Positions 8,558 through 18,000 of a stretch of DNA of 19,930 nucleotides are shown piece after piece; the first letter of the stretch is position 1; every line of letters starts with the position of its first letter. The notes under the pieces were generated by a model. That model searched no databases. It saw only the letters and a program-made list of their open reading frames with translations, and was not told where the DNA came from. This DNA is from Strigomonas culicis (taxonomy: Eukaryota > Euglenozoa > Kinetoplastea > Trypanosomatida > Trypanosomatidae): NCBI GenBank assembly GCA_000482145.1, contig AUXH01000363.1:1-19930 (forward strand). The letters run 5' to 3'. Both the position numbers and the translations under genes were made by a program.

Positions 8558-9046
8558 CTTACACCTTCGCCGTGTAGATTAAATTGGATGACTACTGTCA
8601 TTTCTCGAAAATGATACATACGGATTTGTGTAGCCTATGGGAGGCATACACTGCGCGAAAAAAAAAAGGGTGAGCACGTCGATATCGCAATAAACATCGG
8701 GCAAGAACGTGCCCATTCAACTTTGCTTTTCCATTTTTTTTTATTATTATCTGTATGGTAGAAGGGGGGAAAAAAAGTACGATGATCATTAGTGGATATG
8801 GTTTTACGTCGATATGCCTGCTTTACACTACCAACAGTGCATTTTCAGTATGTAGGGTGTTGCCAAAACAGCACTTGTATTTACCTCTAAACGTACATGA
8901 TCCTTTTTGGTTTTGTTTTTTTCTTTTGATATTTGCTATTTTGGATTTGAGTTTCCTTCTCATCCGTTTTTTTTTTTAACGAAAGGCATTCAAACATACC
9001 ACAGTCGCCTCACATGCCTCACCAGGAGTTGCACCTTGACGCGCAC

Positions 9047-10570
9047 TCAGACCGCACTCTCCGCCACCGTGACGCGCCGCCTCGACAGCCAATACGCCGG
9101 CGTCTCGCCGGCGCTGTAGCACTTGTGGCTCCGCTCGAACGGCGCCTCCGCGTGCAGCTGTGGGCGTGACCGCTGGCGGCGGCCCTCCGCGTCCGCCGCG
9201 CGGAAGTGGTACACGACGCTGAGCCGTGGCGACCGCGTGTCGGAGCCCGACTCCTCCTCCTCTTCCTGCGGGTCCTCGCGCGGTGCGGCGGTGGGAAGCA
9301 GCTCCACGAAGGGCGCGGTGGGCAGCTGCGACACCGCGAGCTCCGTCTCCCACGGCAGGACGACCGGGCCGCCGCACGCGCCGCCGCTGCTGCCGGCGAG
9401 CACCGCCATCGGCCGCGCCGGCGCCCCGACGCGCGCCGCCCACGCGGTGTGCCAGTCGAAGGCCTGCACGAGCCGGTACACGCGCGCGGTGTGGTTCAGC
9501 AGGTCCGCCCCGCGCGCGAAGAACAGCGCCAGCAGCAGCCACACAAACTGCTCGTACGCCGTCGCGGCGCCGCACCAGCGGTCGCTCGGCGCGGCCATGG
9601 GCGGCGCGCCGCCCGCGGTGGTGCCACCGAGCAGCCCCTGGTGGTGCAGGAAGCTCACGTAGCCGGTGCTGTAGTAGGTGCGCCACGGCGCACAGCGGCT
9701 CGCGGCGATGGCCACCCCGCCGTCGTCCGTGACGTCGGCCGCGTCGCCGCGCATCTCAAAGAAGCGGAGCTCCGTCTCCCACAGACTCGCGGAGAGGCCC
9801 TCGTAGGACGGGTTCGGCCGCGCGCTGTCCAGCGGGGGCTCCGCCGGCGCCGCGCCGGGCAGCGGCGGCGCCAGCTCCAGCGGCGTGTACAGCAGGAGCT
9901 CGTTTACGACCTCCACAATGACGCGCTGGAAGTGCACCACGTCGCCGGAGGCCTGCGCGGCGCGGAAGCGGTCGAGCAGCCGCGTCAGCGCCTGCACGGA
10001 GAGCGCCTCCGGCTGCTCCTCGAAGCGCAGCGCGTTGGCCAAGAGGACGCCGAGGCAGCAGTGCAGCTCCGCGCTCTCGCGCGACGCGCGGAACGGCGCG
10101 AGCGCGGCGCTGCACGGCCGCGGGCTGGCGAGCGCGCGCGCGACGGCGCGCTCCAGCCCGCGCGTGTTGGCCGACACGCACTGGTCGCGCAGGTGGTGCA
10201 GCGCCAGCCGCAGCGCCACGCGCTCCGCCTCCGCGTCCTCCAGCAGCAGCGCGCGGCCCTGCCGCAGCAGCAGGTCCAGCAGCGCCGTCGCGCTGGCGCA
10301 CAGCGTGTTGTGGTGCCGGTACGTCGCGGACCCGCGGTACGCCGGCGTGCTCCGCTCGGAAAGGGAGAGCGCGGAGGGGCGCCGCGCCCGCGGCGTGAGG
10401 CTGCCCTGCAGCGACGACGCGGTGGGCCGGCGCTTCACGAGCGGCATGGCGGCCTCCTGCGGCCCATCCGAGCCCTCGTCGCTCCGCACGGTGTGGACGA
10501 TGGACAAGCGGTTCTCCAGCCATTGGGGCCGCCGCGCCGTCGTCCTAATAGAGTCTCTTCGAGAATCCAT
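9047..10570 (-). CDS. Hypothetical protein, 507 residues, conserved family not recognised
   Basis: I do not recognise this protein. The frame stays open 66 codons upstream of 10570, but that stretch is AT-rich spacer with poly-pyrimidine composition and no ATG, so ATG 10570 (MDSRRDSIRT) is chosen. The N-terminal 90 residues are basic and Ser-rich, probably disordered, with possible phosphosites (RRPSALSLSER). About 95-245 is a predicted all-helical region (SATALLDLLLRQG, HCCLGVLLANALRFEE, VIVEVVNELLLYTP). About 345-385 is hydrophobic (YEQFVWLLLALFFARGADLL) and could be one membrane-associated helix or a buried core helix. The tail from about 430 is acidic, then basic. The pentapeptide WETEL occurs twice, near residues 264 and 407. 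It lies just downstream of the ABC pair, but nothing ties it to them functionally. Confidence 0.75.
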   Translation of the reverse strand: MDSRRDSIRTTARRPQWLENRLSIVHTVRSDEGSDGPQEAAMPLVKRRPTASSLQGSLTPRARRPSALSLSERSTPAYRGSATYRHHNTLCASATALLDLLLRQGRALLLEDAEAERVALRLALHHLRDQCVSANTRGLERAVARALASPRPCSAALAPFRASRESAELHCCLGVLLANALRFEEQPEALSVQALTRLLDRFRAAQASGDVVHFQRVIVEVVNELLLYTPLELAPPLPGAAPAEPPLDSARPNPSYEGLSASLWETELRFFEMRGDAADVTDDGGVAIAASRCAPWRTYYSTGYVSFLHHQGLLGGTTAGGAPPMAAPSDRWCGAATAYEQFVWLLLALFFARGADLLNHTARVYRLVQAFDWHTAWAARVGAPARPMAVLAGSSGGACGGPVVLPWETELAVSQLPTAPFVELLPTAAPREDPQEEEEESGSDTRSPRLSVVYHFRAADAEGRRQRSRPQLHAEAPFERSHKCYSAGETPAYWLSRRRVTVAESAV

Positions 10571-11105
10571 GGAAGCAAGCAAAGGAAAAGGGAAAAAAGG
10601 AGAAGAGTGGCTACCAATGGCTGATAGAGAGGAATTGTAGTTGTACGCAACTATAACAGTAAAGAAAATTAAAAAAATAACGAATCTGTATGAACAAAAT
10701 AACAAAAATGAATGTAGAACAAGAAAAATATATGTATATATAAAATAATAAGATGCGATGTAAAGCAATATTACAAAAAGAGAAATCGCTCAAAAAGATA
10801 GACGTGAAGAAGGAGACGAATGTAAAGAAAAGAAAAATGTTGAAAGAAAAAAAAACATGAAAAGTGGTGTATCGGTACACCACTGCAGCAGCTGTTTTTT
10901 TTTTTAATCACGAACGCCACTCATGCAGACAAGATGGAAGCGTTGGATGTGTGTATAGACAGTAGTAGAGAATTCAACAGAAAGATAATAAGAAGAATAA
11001 GTTTTTTATTTATATAAGCATTTGAGTATGAAGGTGCTCAATGGTCCCCTACTCTTTTTTTTTCTGTTCCCGACCTTTTTTTTTGTTCGTCACTGTTGGT
11101 TGGCC
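10571..11105. other. Intergenic spacer between genes 5 and 4
   Basis: A 535-bp strongly AT-rich spacer, with purine-rich plus-strand tracts between about 10655 and 10860 and T-rich runs near 10894-10905 and 11054-11090. It should contain the 3' UTR of gene 5 and the splice signals of gene 4. No RNA gene is seen. Confidence 0.8.
10651..10687 (-). promoter_or_regulatory. Possible trans-splice acceptor for gene 4
   Basis: On the coding strand a T-rich stretch leads to TTATAG at 10651-10652, giving a 5' UTR of about 80 nt with no upstream ATG. A second pyrimidine tract (10571-10603) directly abuts the ATG, so other acceptors are possible, including the AG at 10611-10612. Confidence 0.3.
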
Positions 11106-14100
11106 TCACACGTCAAGGACTTCATCCGCGTACTTCAGCAAGGTGGGGTCCGTCGTGAAGCACACGATGCCCTTGATGACGCCGCTGCGCAGCAGCTCCT
11201 TCCACTGCTGCGCGAGCACCTCGGCCATGCGGGGGTCGACCGTGAGCGTGGGCTCGTCCATCAGCAGGACGTCGCCGCCCTGGTAGAAGGCGCGCGCGAG
11301 CATCAGCCGCTGCGCCTGGTCCGCGCTGAGCCGCGCGAGCGTGCGCCGCGCGGCCGCGCTGTTGCCGTCTGCGTTGGCGGGCGACCAGCCGGCGCCGGCG
11401 CTGCTGACGCGCGTGAGGGCGCCCTGCGGCAGCCGCTGCACAAAGTCGCACTGCGCGGCCATGAGGCAGCGCTCCACCTTCGAGAGCACGTGGTCGGTCG
11501 TCATGGACACGTACCCCTGCATCGACACGTTCTGCGCGACGGTCGCGTTGTGAAACAACGTCGGCGTCTGCGGCACGTAGCTGAAGAGGCGGCCGCGCAG
11601 TACGTCGGTGGGGATGTCATCCAGCGCGGCGTGCACCTGCACACTGCTGTTCGACAGCACCGCCGGGCGCGGCACGAGCGGCGAGGCGACCGCGATGGAC
11701 GCCTGGCTGCAGGACGTGCTCAGCGTCGGGCGGTTGCCCAGCACGAGCTCGATCGCCGGCGCGGCGGCCTCCTCCGCGCTCGCCGGCGCGCCGCCCTCCG
11801 CCGGGTACAGCGCGAGCAGCAGGGCGCACAGCGTCGACTTACCGGCGCCGGGCGGCCCCTGCAGACACACGAAGCGGCCGTGCGCGGCGTGCCGCTCCCG
11901 CAGCGTGACGGTCGCGCTGAAGGGCTGCGCGAGGGCGTCCTCCGTGCGCGTCGCCGCGTAGCGGAACTGCACGTTGCGGAAGATGATCTGGTGGATCGTC
12001 AGCGCGCGGTAGATGGTCGTGTCGCACAGATCGACCGGCGGCGGCTCCCGCGCGACCGGCGGCCGCCCGTCCATCATGAAGCTCACCTGTCGCGACATGC
12101 CGGTGCGCTGCCGCACCTCCGGCAGCGGCGTGGCCGCCTCCAGCGGCAGGTGCGCGGTGCGCGTCACGTAGTTGCGCAGGTAGCGCCGCTCCTGGTGCGA
12201 GCCGTGCTCGAAGGCGGCGGGCTGCAGCACCTGCTCCAGCACCCGCGCCTTGTACGCGTTGTGCAGCACCATGCCGCAGACCTCGCCGGCCTCCGTCAGC
12301 ACGTCCAGCGCGCCCTCGACCGCGTCGGCGGCGCCACTCACGTGCAGCATGGCGCTCTCCGAGAAGCCGCACGCGGCTGCGCCGTGCGTCGAGAGGGCGA
12401 GCGGCAGCAGCCACTTCGCGAGCTGCTCCAGCGCGCGGCCGTAGCCGGGCACCACCTTGCCGGCCGGCAGCGCCAGCAGCGCGCGCAGTGCGCTGCTGAG
12501 GAAGCGGTTGCCGTCGAAGTGGTCGTCGCGCTCGTGCCGCGTGTGGTGGTTCCACCAGTGCGTGAGCCGCACGTCGGCGCCGTACGGCCGCAGCTGGTGC
12601 ACCGCCCCGATGATCTCGATCCCGCGCACCCACGTCCCGTCGCGCGCGAAGTTGTAGTCGTCCTCCTCGTGCGTGCGCGGGCCGGACCCGCAGAGCCAAC
12701 GCAGGTAGCCGGTGTCGCGCAGCTGCTCGTACTGCTGCTGCGCCGTCGTGCACACCAGCTTGATCGCGTGCGGCAGCCCCGCCGTCGCGCATACGAGGAG
12801 GAGCGCGCGCGGCGCCAGCGCGCGCAGCTCCTGCAGCGCGAGCAGCGCGCTCAGCGCGCCGAACAAGTACTGGTGCACGCGCACATCCACGCCCTCCATG
12901 TCGTCCATGTAGTACATGATCTCCTCAATGTCGTCGAAGGTGTGCGTCTCGAAGTAGGTCAGCGGCATGTGGCTCAGCGCCTCGTACATCTGCGCCTTCA
13001 CCGCCTCGCGCCGCTGCGCGGCCGCGAGGCTGATGAACTCGTTCGTCGTCTGCTCCATGACGTAGCTCAGCGTGAGGCGGCTGATCTCGAACAGCAGCAG
13101 CACCGCGAGCCGCGGCCGCTGCGCCGTCTCACCCTCGTCCGCCGCGATGCTGCCGAGCTGCTGCCGCGCCACGCGGCTGGCCGACCCGATGTACGTGTTG
13201 AGCGCCGTCAGCCCGGCCACGATGGCGGCCGACATGTACTTGGACGTGGACGAGACGTACATGTAGCGACCCAGTGAGTACAGGCTCGCGAGGCCCATCT
13301 GGCGCCGCAGCGCCATCAGCTCGTCGTGCACGCGCGTCAGCACCTGCCAGCAGGACGACACACTCGCGACGAGCCCCACCAGCCCGCTGTCGAGGGCGGC
13401 CCGCGCGACGTCCTGCATCTCCGTCGGGCCCGGCCAGCGCGCGATGCACTTGTTGTACAGCAGCGCGCGGTACGCCACGAGCTCGTCGATGTCGTCCTCG
13501 CAGCGCTGCACGTCCTGCAGCACGAGCAACGACTCGTAGATGGCCCGGATGCCGGTGAGGTACCACAGCAGCGCGAGGTTCGCGCTCGCGACATCGAAGT
13601 AGTCCGGTCCGTCCTGCAGCTGCAGCGTGTGGATCGCCAGGGGGTGCTCGAACGGCACGGCCGAGAGCAGCAGGCTGCGCACCTCCCGCACCGTCACCGA
13701 GAAGTCCACGCTGCCGACCCACACCAGGAACAGCGCCTCCCACTTCAGCGCGAGCGTCTTCCCCCCGGTCGCCTCGGAGGTGCGGTGCAGCGCGCGGCGC
13801 TCGACCGTCGGGTCGAGCAGCATGTCGATGTGCACGGACACCGACCACCGTGCGAGCTCCTCTATCACGGGAGGCGTGTCGTAGTAGAAGCAATCCTGCA
13901 GCGGGGGCACAAAGAGGTTCTCGTACTTTTCGTACGTGTGCTTGGCGCTGTGCCGGCTCGTGACCGTCTCCTTCTTGAACAGCGTCGACGCATCCAGCAG
14001 CGAGGGCGGCAGCCGCCGCTCGCCCGTCGTGGGCGACGTCACGAGCGACTCCGTGCGCCCAACGAGCTGGTGCGGCAGCTTCACGAGCGGCGGCACCCGC

Positions 14101-14654
14101 GGCGCCGACAGCACCGCGCGCTCGAGCTGCCGCCAGTAGTGGATGAGCGTCGCGGCCGTCGCCTTGGTCGCATCCTCGTCCTCCTCGGCCCCCTCCTCCT
14201 CCAGCACCACCGCGTCCGGGGCGGCGAGCGCGTCGTCCCCGCCGGGCGCGGCCCGCGCCTGCACGACGTCGATGACGAGTGAGAGATCGTCCGTCGGCCG
14301 ACGCCGCGGCGCGCCAGGCGCGGCCGCCTTGGGCGCGGCGGTCTTTGGCGCGGCGGTCTTTGGCGCGGCGGCGGCCTTGGGCGCCGCCGGCGGCGCGCGC
14401 CGCCGCTGCTGCGCGACGTACTGGTGCACAAAGTACAGCGTGTGCGCGGTCTCGGCCGCGTACAGCAGCGCGCTCAGCGTCACGATCACGTGCGCCTCGG
14501 TCGACTGGAGGCACGTGCCGCGGCACAGCGTGGCGGCGGGGGCGAGCGGCAGGGCCAGAATGAAGCCCGTCGCGGCGCAGCCCGCGCGCCACAGCGCGGA
14601 TGGCCAGCGGGGCGAGGGGGCCGGGGCCGGGGGGGAGGTCTGCGGTAGTGACAT
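11106..14654 (-). CDS. ABC half-transporter (type IV exporter fold) with degenerate ATPase site motifs
   Basis: A 1182-residue protein; ATG 14654 follows a clear splice acceptor by 35 nt. Residues about 24-76 hold two predicted membrane helices, followed by an Ala/Pro/Lys linker with PKTAA repeats and a soluble region to about 460. The exporter core follows: membrane helices near 472-490, 514-536 and 595-634, the first intracellular-loop motif at about 552-590 (HMPLTYFETHTFDDIEEIMY), the second-loop motif RGIEII...LRPYGADVR, and further helices near 743-762. The C-terminal ATPase domain has Walker A GPPGAGKST (K939), Q-loop YVPQTP (Q1029) and Walker B LLMDEP (D1133, E1134). The signature is LSADQ (1109-1113) rather than LSGGQ, and the switch histidine is Thr1168. 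Together with the upstream paralogue it may form a heterodimer. Substrate and membrane location are unknown. The N-terminal 460 residues make it far longer than usual half-transporters. Confidence 0.88.
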   Translation of the reverse strand: MSLPQTSPPAPAPSPRWPSALWRAGCAATGFILALPLAPAATLCRGTCLQSTEAHVIVTLSALLYAAETAHTLYFVHQYVAQQRRRAPPAAPKAAAAPKTAAPKTAAPKAAAPGAPRRRPTDDLSLVIDVVQARAAPGGDDALAAPDAVVLEEEGAEEDEDATKATAATLIHYWRQLERAVLSAPRVPPLVKLPHQLVGRTESLVTSPTTGERRLPPSLLDASTLFKKETVTSRHSAKHTYEKYENLFVPPLQDCFYYDTPPVIEELARWSVSVHIDMLLDPTVERRALHRTSEATGGKTLALKWEALFLVWVGSVDFSVTVREVRSLLLSAVPFEHPLAIHTLQLQDGPDYFDVASANLALLWYLTGIRAIYESLLVLQDVQRCEDDIDELVAYRALLYNKCIARWPGPTEMQDVARAALDSGLVGLVASVSSCWQVLTRVHDELMALRRQMGLASLYSLGRYMYVSSTSKYMSAAIVAGLTALNTYIGSASRVARQQLGSIAADEGETAQRPRLAVLLLFEISRLTLSYVMEQTTNEFISLAAAQRREAVKAQMYEALSHMPLTYFETHTFDDIEEIMYYMDDMEGVDVRVHQYLFGALSALLALQELRALAPRALLLVCATAGLPHAIKLVCTTAQQQYEQLRDTGYLRWLCGSGPRTHEEDDYNFARDGTWVRGIEIIGAVHQLRPYGADVRLTHWWNHHTRHERDDHFDGNRFLSSALRALLALPAGKVVPGYGRALEQLAKWLLPLALSTHGAAACGFSESAMLHVSGAADAVEGALDVLTEAGEVCGMVLHNAYKARVLEQVLQPAAFEHGSHQERRYLRNYVTRTAHLPLEAATPLPEVRQRTGMSRQVSFMMDGRPPVAREPPPVDLCDTTIYRALTIHQIIFRNVQFRYAATRTEDALAQPFSATVTLRERHAAHGRFVCLQGPPGAGKSTLCALLLALYPAEGGAPASAEEAAAPAIELVLGNRPTLSTSCSQASIAVASPLVPRPAVLSNSSVQVHAALDDIPTDVLRGRLFSYVPQTPTLFHNATVAQNVSMQGYVSMTTDHVLSKVERCLMAAQCDFVQRLPQGALTRVSSAGAGWSPANADGNSAAARRTLARLSADQAQRLMLARAFYQGGDVLLMDEPTLTVDPRMAEVLAQQWKELLRSGVIKGIVCFTTDPTLLKYADEVLDV
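14325..14390. repeat. Short tandem repeat inside gene 5 encoding PKTAA units
   Basis: Two perfect 15-bp units (GGCGCGGCGGTCTTT, at 14332-14346 and 14347-14361) are flanked by degenerate copies. They encode a Lys-Thr-Ala-Ala-Pro linker at about residues 88-112, between the N-terminal membrane helices and the soluble module. Confidence 0.8.
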
Positions 14655-14689
14655 CGCGCACGGAGAGCGAATGAAGCCCGAGTGCGCTT

Positions 14690-14745
14690 CTGCAACGCCG
14701 TTGATGAAAGAAAAGAAGAAAAGGAAAGATAATAACGAAATGAAC
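14690..14745 (-). promoter_or_regulatory. Predicted polypyrimidine tract and trans-splice acceptor for gene 5
   Basis: The coding strand has a 24-nt T/C run (14707-14730) followed by GTTGCAG ending at 14690, with no intervening AG. The predicted 5' UTR is 35 nt without an ATG, supporting the start at 14654. Confidence 0.55.
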
Positions 14746-14772
14746 TAAGACAATCGCTTCTTGTTCGTAGTG

Positions 14773-14814
14773 TCAGTTGTGGTCCTGCACGATGTGCAAC
14801 TGAGGGGGGGGGGG
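14773..14814. repeat. Inverted repeat next to a G11 tract
   Basis: TCAGTTG (14773-14779) is complementary to CAACTGA (14797-14803) across a 17-nt loop, and is directly followed by eleven G on the plus strand (C11 in the transcript). It could be a small RNA hairpin in the spacer; its role is unknown and chance occurrence is possible. Confidence 0.5.
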
Positions 14815-15054
14815 AGGCGTTGTGGATAGAGAAAGGAGAGAGAGACACGCTATTGATGCGCTAGTGGATAACGCGCGCACACACACCTATACACGCAAAC
14901 CTGCATAAAATAGTCAGAGTGATGGCACATACAGAAAAAAAAATGACCGAAATGCAATAACATCGATAAAAGACAACAAACAACCGAGAGCAAATGGAAA
15001 GAAAACAAAAAGAAAAAGGCTTGAACGAGTATAAAGACACAAATATGCGAAAAG

Positions 15055-18000
15055 CTACTTGTCGAATTCCAGTGGCACGACCTCATCGGCGATGGCCATC
15101 AGTGCGTCATCGTGCGTCGCGCACACAATCGAGCGTATCATGTTCGTGCGGAGGAGCTCGCGGAGGTAGTCGAGCAGCTCCTTTTTGGTGGCCGGGTCCA
15201 GACCCGTGGTGGGCTCGTCCATGAGCAGCACGCCGCCGCCCATGTACAGCGCGCGGGCGATCATGAGCCGCTGTGCCTGGCCGCCGCTGAGCTGCACCGT
15301 GCTGCCCGCCGACGTCCAGGCCTCGCCGGCGCCGTGCGAGATGGACGTCAGCAGGCCCTGTGGCATCCGCTGCACATAGTCGCAGCGGGCGCTGGCCAGG
15401 CACGCCCGGATGCGCTCCAGCACCTCGCGGTGCTCCAGCGACACGCGCGCGCGCAGCGAGACGTTGTGCGCGACGGTGGCACCCGCCACGACGGAGGGCG
15501 TCTGCGGGACGTAGGAGAAGAGGGCGCCACGCAGCACCGCCGACGGCAGCGCGCGCGCGTCGACGCGAAGCGGCTCGCGGCCCCCGTCGCGCGTGAAGGT
15601 GAGCGTGAGCGCGTGCCGCGGGGTGTAGCCGCGGTAGAGCCCGAGCAGCAGCAGCAGCAGCGTCGACTTGCCGTTCCCGCTGTGCCCGGTGAGGCACACC
15701 AGCCGGCCGCGGCGGTGGTCCGCGGACCGCAGGTGCAGCGTCGCGGACCACGGGCGACGGAACACCGGCACGGTCGGCGCGGAGGGGTAGCTGAAGGCGA
15801 GGTCCGCCACCTCGATCGTCTCGAGCGTGAAGGCGGCGGGGTCCGCGCAGAGGTCGCGCAGCGCGGCGGCAGGGGCCTCACCGCCGCCGGCCGCGCCGTC
15901 CTCCCAGCTCGCCCCGTCCAGGAGGCGCTCCAGCATGTTTGCCTTGTAGGCGTTGCGCAGCACCACGTCGAGCACGCGCTGCGAGTCCAGCAGCGTCTCC
16001 ATGAAGCTGGAGGAGCAGCGCGAGCCCTCCATGATGCGCGTCGTCGCCTCCGCGAAGGTGCCGCCGCAGCGCAGCGACGCGGCGCCGTAGGCCGACACGA
16101 GCACGGGCAGCACCCACTCCGTCAGGTCCAGGAACGCGCGGCCGAAGGCCGGCAGCAGGTGGGCGGACTCCTCCAGCGGCCCCTTCCGCAGCAGCCGCAG
16201 CAGCAGCCGCTCCTGGCGGGGCGGCTGCGGGCTCTGCCGCCCCGCCCGCTCGGTGGGCGAGGCCGCCGCCGCGGGGTCCGCGCCGCCCCTGCGGGCGTCG
16301 CCGTACTGGTGGCGGTTCCACCAGTGCATAAGCCGCACATCCGCGCCGTACGGCCGCAGCAGCGGCAGCGCCGCGATGATCTCCAGCCCGCGCAGCATGA
16401 TGCCGTCCTGCGCGTTCCTGCTCGCGCTGTCCGTGTTCTCCCCCTCCTGCAGGTCGCCCGGGGACCGCAGCAGGGAGGCGGAGAGGCTCTGCGCATCCGC
16501 CTCACTGCCCTCCGCCGCCGCGTCGCCGTCGACGCTGCGGACGGACGGCGCGCGCTCCGCCTGCTGCCGGTGCTGCTCGTAGCGCTGTGCGCCGAGGCGG
16601 CCGACCGCGCGGACACCGTAGATGACGGCGGTCGCGCCGGCGATCCAGAAACGGCCGGAGGGCGTCATCGGCCGCAGCGCCGCCGCGAGCGCGAGCGCCT
16701 GCGTGATGAGCTCGAGCGCGTGCCGGTGGACGTGCACGTCGACGCCCTCCATGTCGTTCACGTAGTACACCATCTCCTCCACCTCGTCGTACGGGTGGAG
16801 GTCGAAGAAGGCGTAGGGCATGTGGGTCAGCGCGTTGTACACCTGCGCCTTCACCACGTCGCGCCGCGCGGAGGCGGAGACAAGGATGAGCCGCTGCAGC
16901 GACTGCGAGACGACCGTGTGCAGCCCCTGCCGCACCAGCTCGAAGCCGCAGAGGCAGAGCAGCGGCGCGAGCTGCTCCGCGTGCAGCACCGCCCCGCCGC
17001 GCGCGCCGCCCGGCGGGGGCCGCTGGAAGAGGTCGCTCACGTGCCGGCTGATGCACGCGCGCGTCTCGTAGCCTGTCGCCGCCACCCGCGCCGACATGGC
17101 CGTCGCGACGGCGAGCACCGCGCAGGACACGAGCTTCGACCGCGAGGAGGCGTACATGAAGCGGAGCAGGTCGCGGATGCAGCGCACGGAGAGCCGCCAG
17201 CGCAGCCGCTGCAGGTGCGCGAGCGCCTCCGTCAGCGCCGCCCACGCCGCCGCGGGGGAGCACGTCGTCCGCGGCCCCGGCACCTCCGCGAAGCCGTCGA
17301 TCGCCACATCCGCCATGCGGTCGACCGGGTCCGCCGGCCACGGCGCAATGCACAGCGCGTAGATGGCGTGCGCGTGCGCCTGCAGCTCCTCCTCGCTGTC
17401 CTCGCAGCGCTTCACGTCGCGGTGCATGATGACGGCCGCGTACACGTCGCGGACGAGTGCCATGTACCACGCCAGGGCGAGGTTGGCCAGCGCCCACTGC
17501 TCGCGCGTCGCGCGGCGCCGCGCCGCGATGTCCAGCGGCGGCGGCGCCGCCGGGCACTGCACCGTCGCGGCCGCGGACAGCAGCAGCTGCCGCACCTCGC
17601 GCGTGTTCACCTCGTACCGCACCGTGTCCGCCCACAGCGCGAGCAGCGTGCCCCAGGGCTGCGGGTGGTCGAGGTCCGCGCGCGGGCACGCAGTGACGCC
17701 CTCCGCGGCGGCCACCGGCGGGTCCGTCGCGAAGATGGTCTGCGACGGGAGCACCAGCACCGTTCCGCCGCACGCGAAGAGCGAGGCGTGCCCCACACTC
17801 TCTTCGTCGTCGCCGTCGCTCGCGGCGTCGCGGCGCGCGTGGTGGTGGTGCCGGCCCTCCGCGAGCGCCGCGACGGTCACCGCCTCGCTCGGCTGCTGCA
17901 GCGGCACGCCCGACCTGACTGCCTCCTCCAGCAGGCCCCAGTAGGCGGCCGCGCGCGCCACCGCGGCAGCCTGCGCGGTGCAGCTCGCCTCCGCCGCGCG

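Larger units (their letters stand above)
8309..9046. other. Intergenic spacer between genes 4 and 3
   Basis: A 738-bp AT-rich spacer. Toward gene 3 it holds a purine-rich plus strand (pyrimidine-rich on the coding strand); further up it has a (GTT)7 repeat and several homopolymer A and T runs. The part nearest 9046 should be the 3' UTR of gene 4. No RNA gene or credible ORF is seen. Confidence 0.8.
14655..15054. other. Intergenic spacer between genes 6 and 5
   Basis: A 400-bp spacer between the two ABC paralogues. It holds the gene 5 splice signals, a G11 run at 14804-14814 on the plus strand, a 7-bp inverted repeat beside it, and a CA-rich stretch near 14875-14895. No gene is seen. Confidence 0.8.

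Noticed and set aside
10571..10768. Hydrophobic 66-residue N-terminal extension of gene 4 resembling a membrane anchor
   Set aside because: It begins at TTG, lacks any ATG, and its Phe/Ile/Tyr/Leu content simply reflects T-rich spacer DNA.
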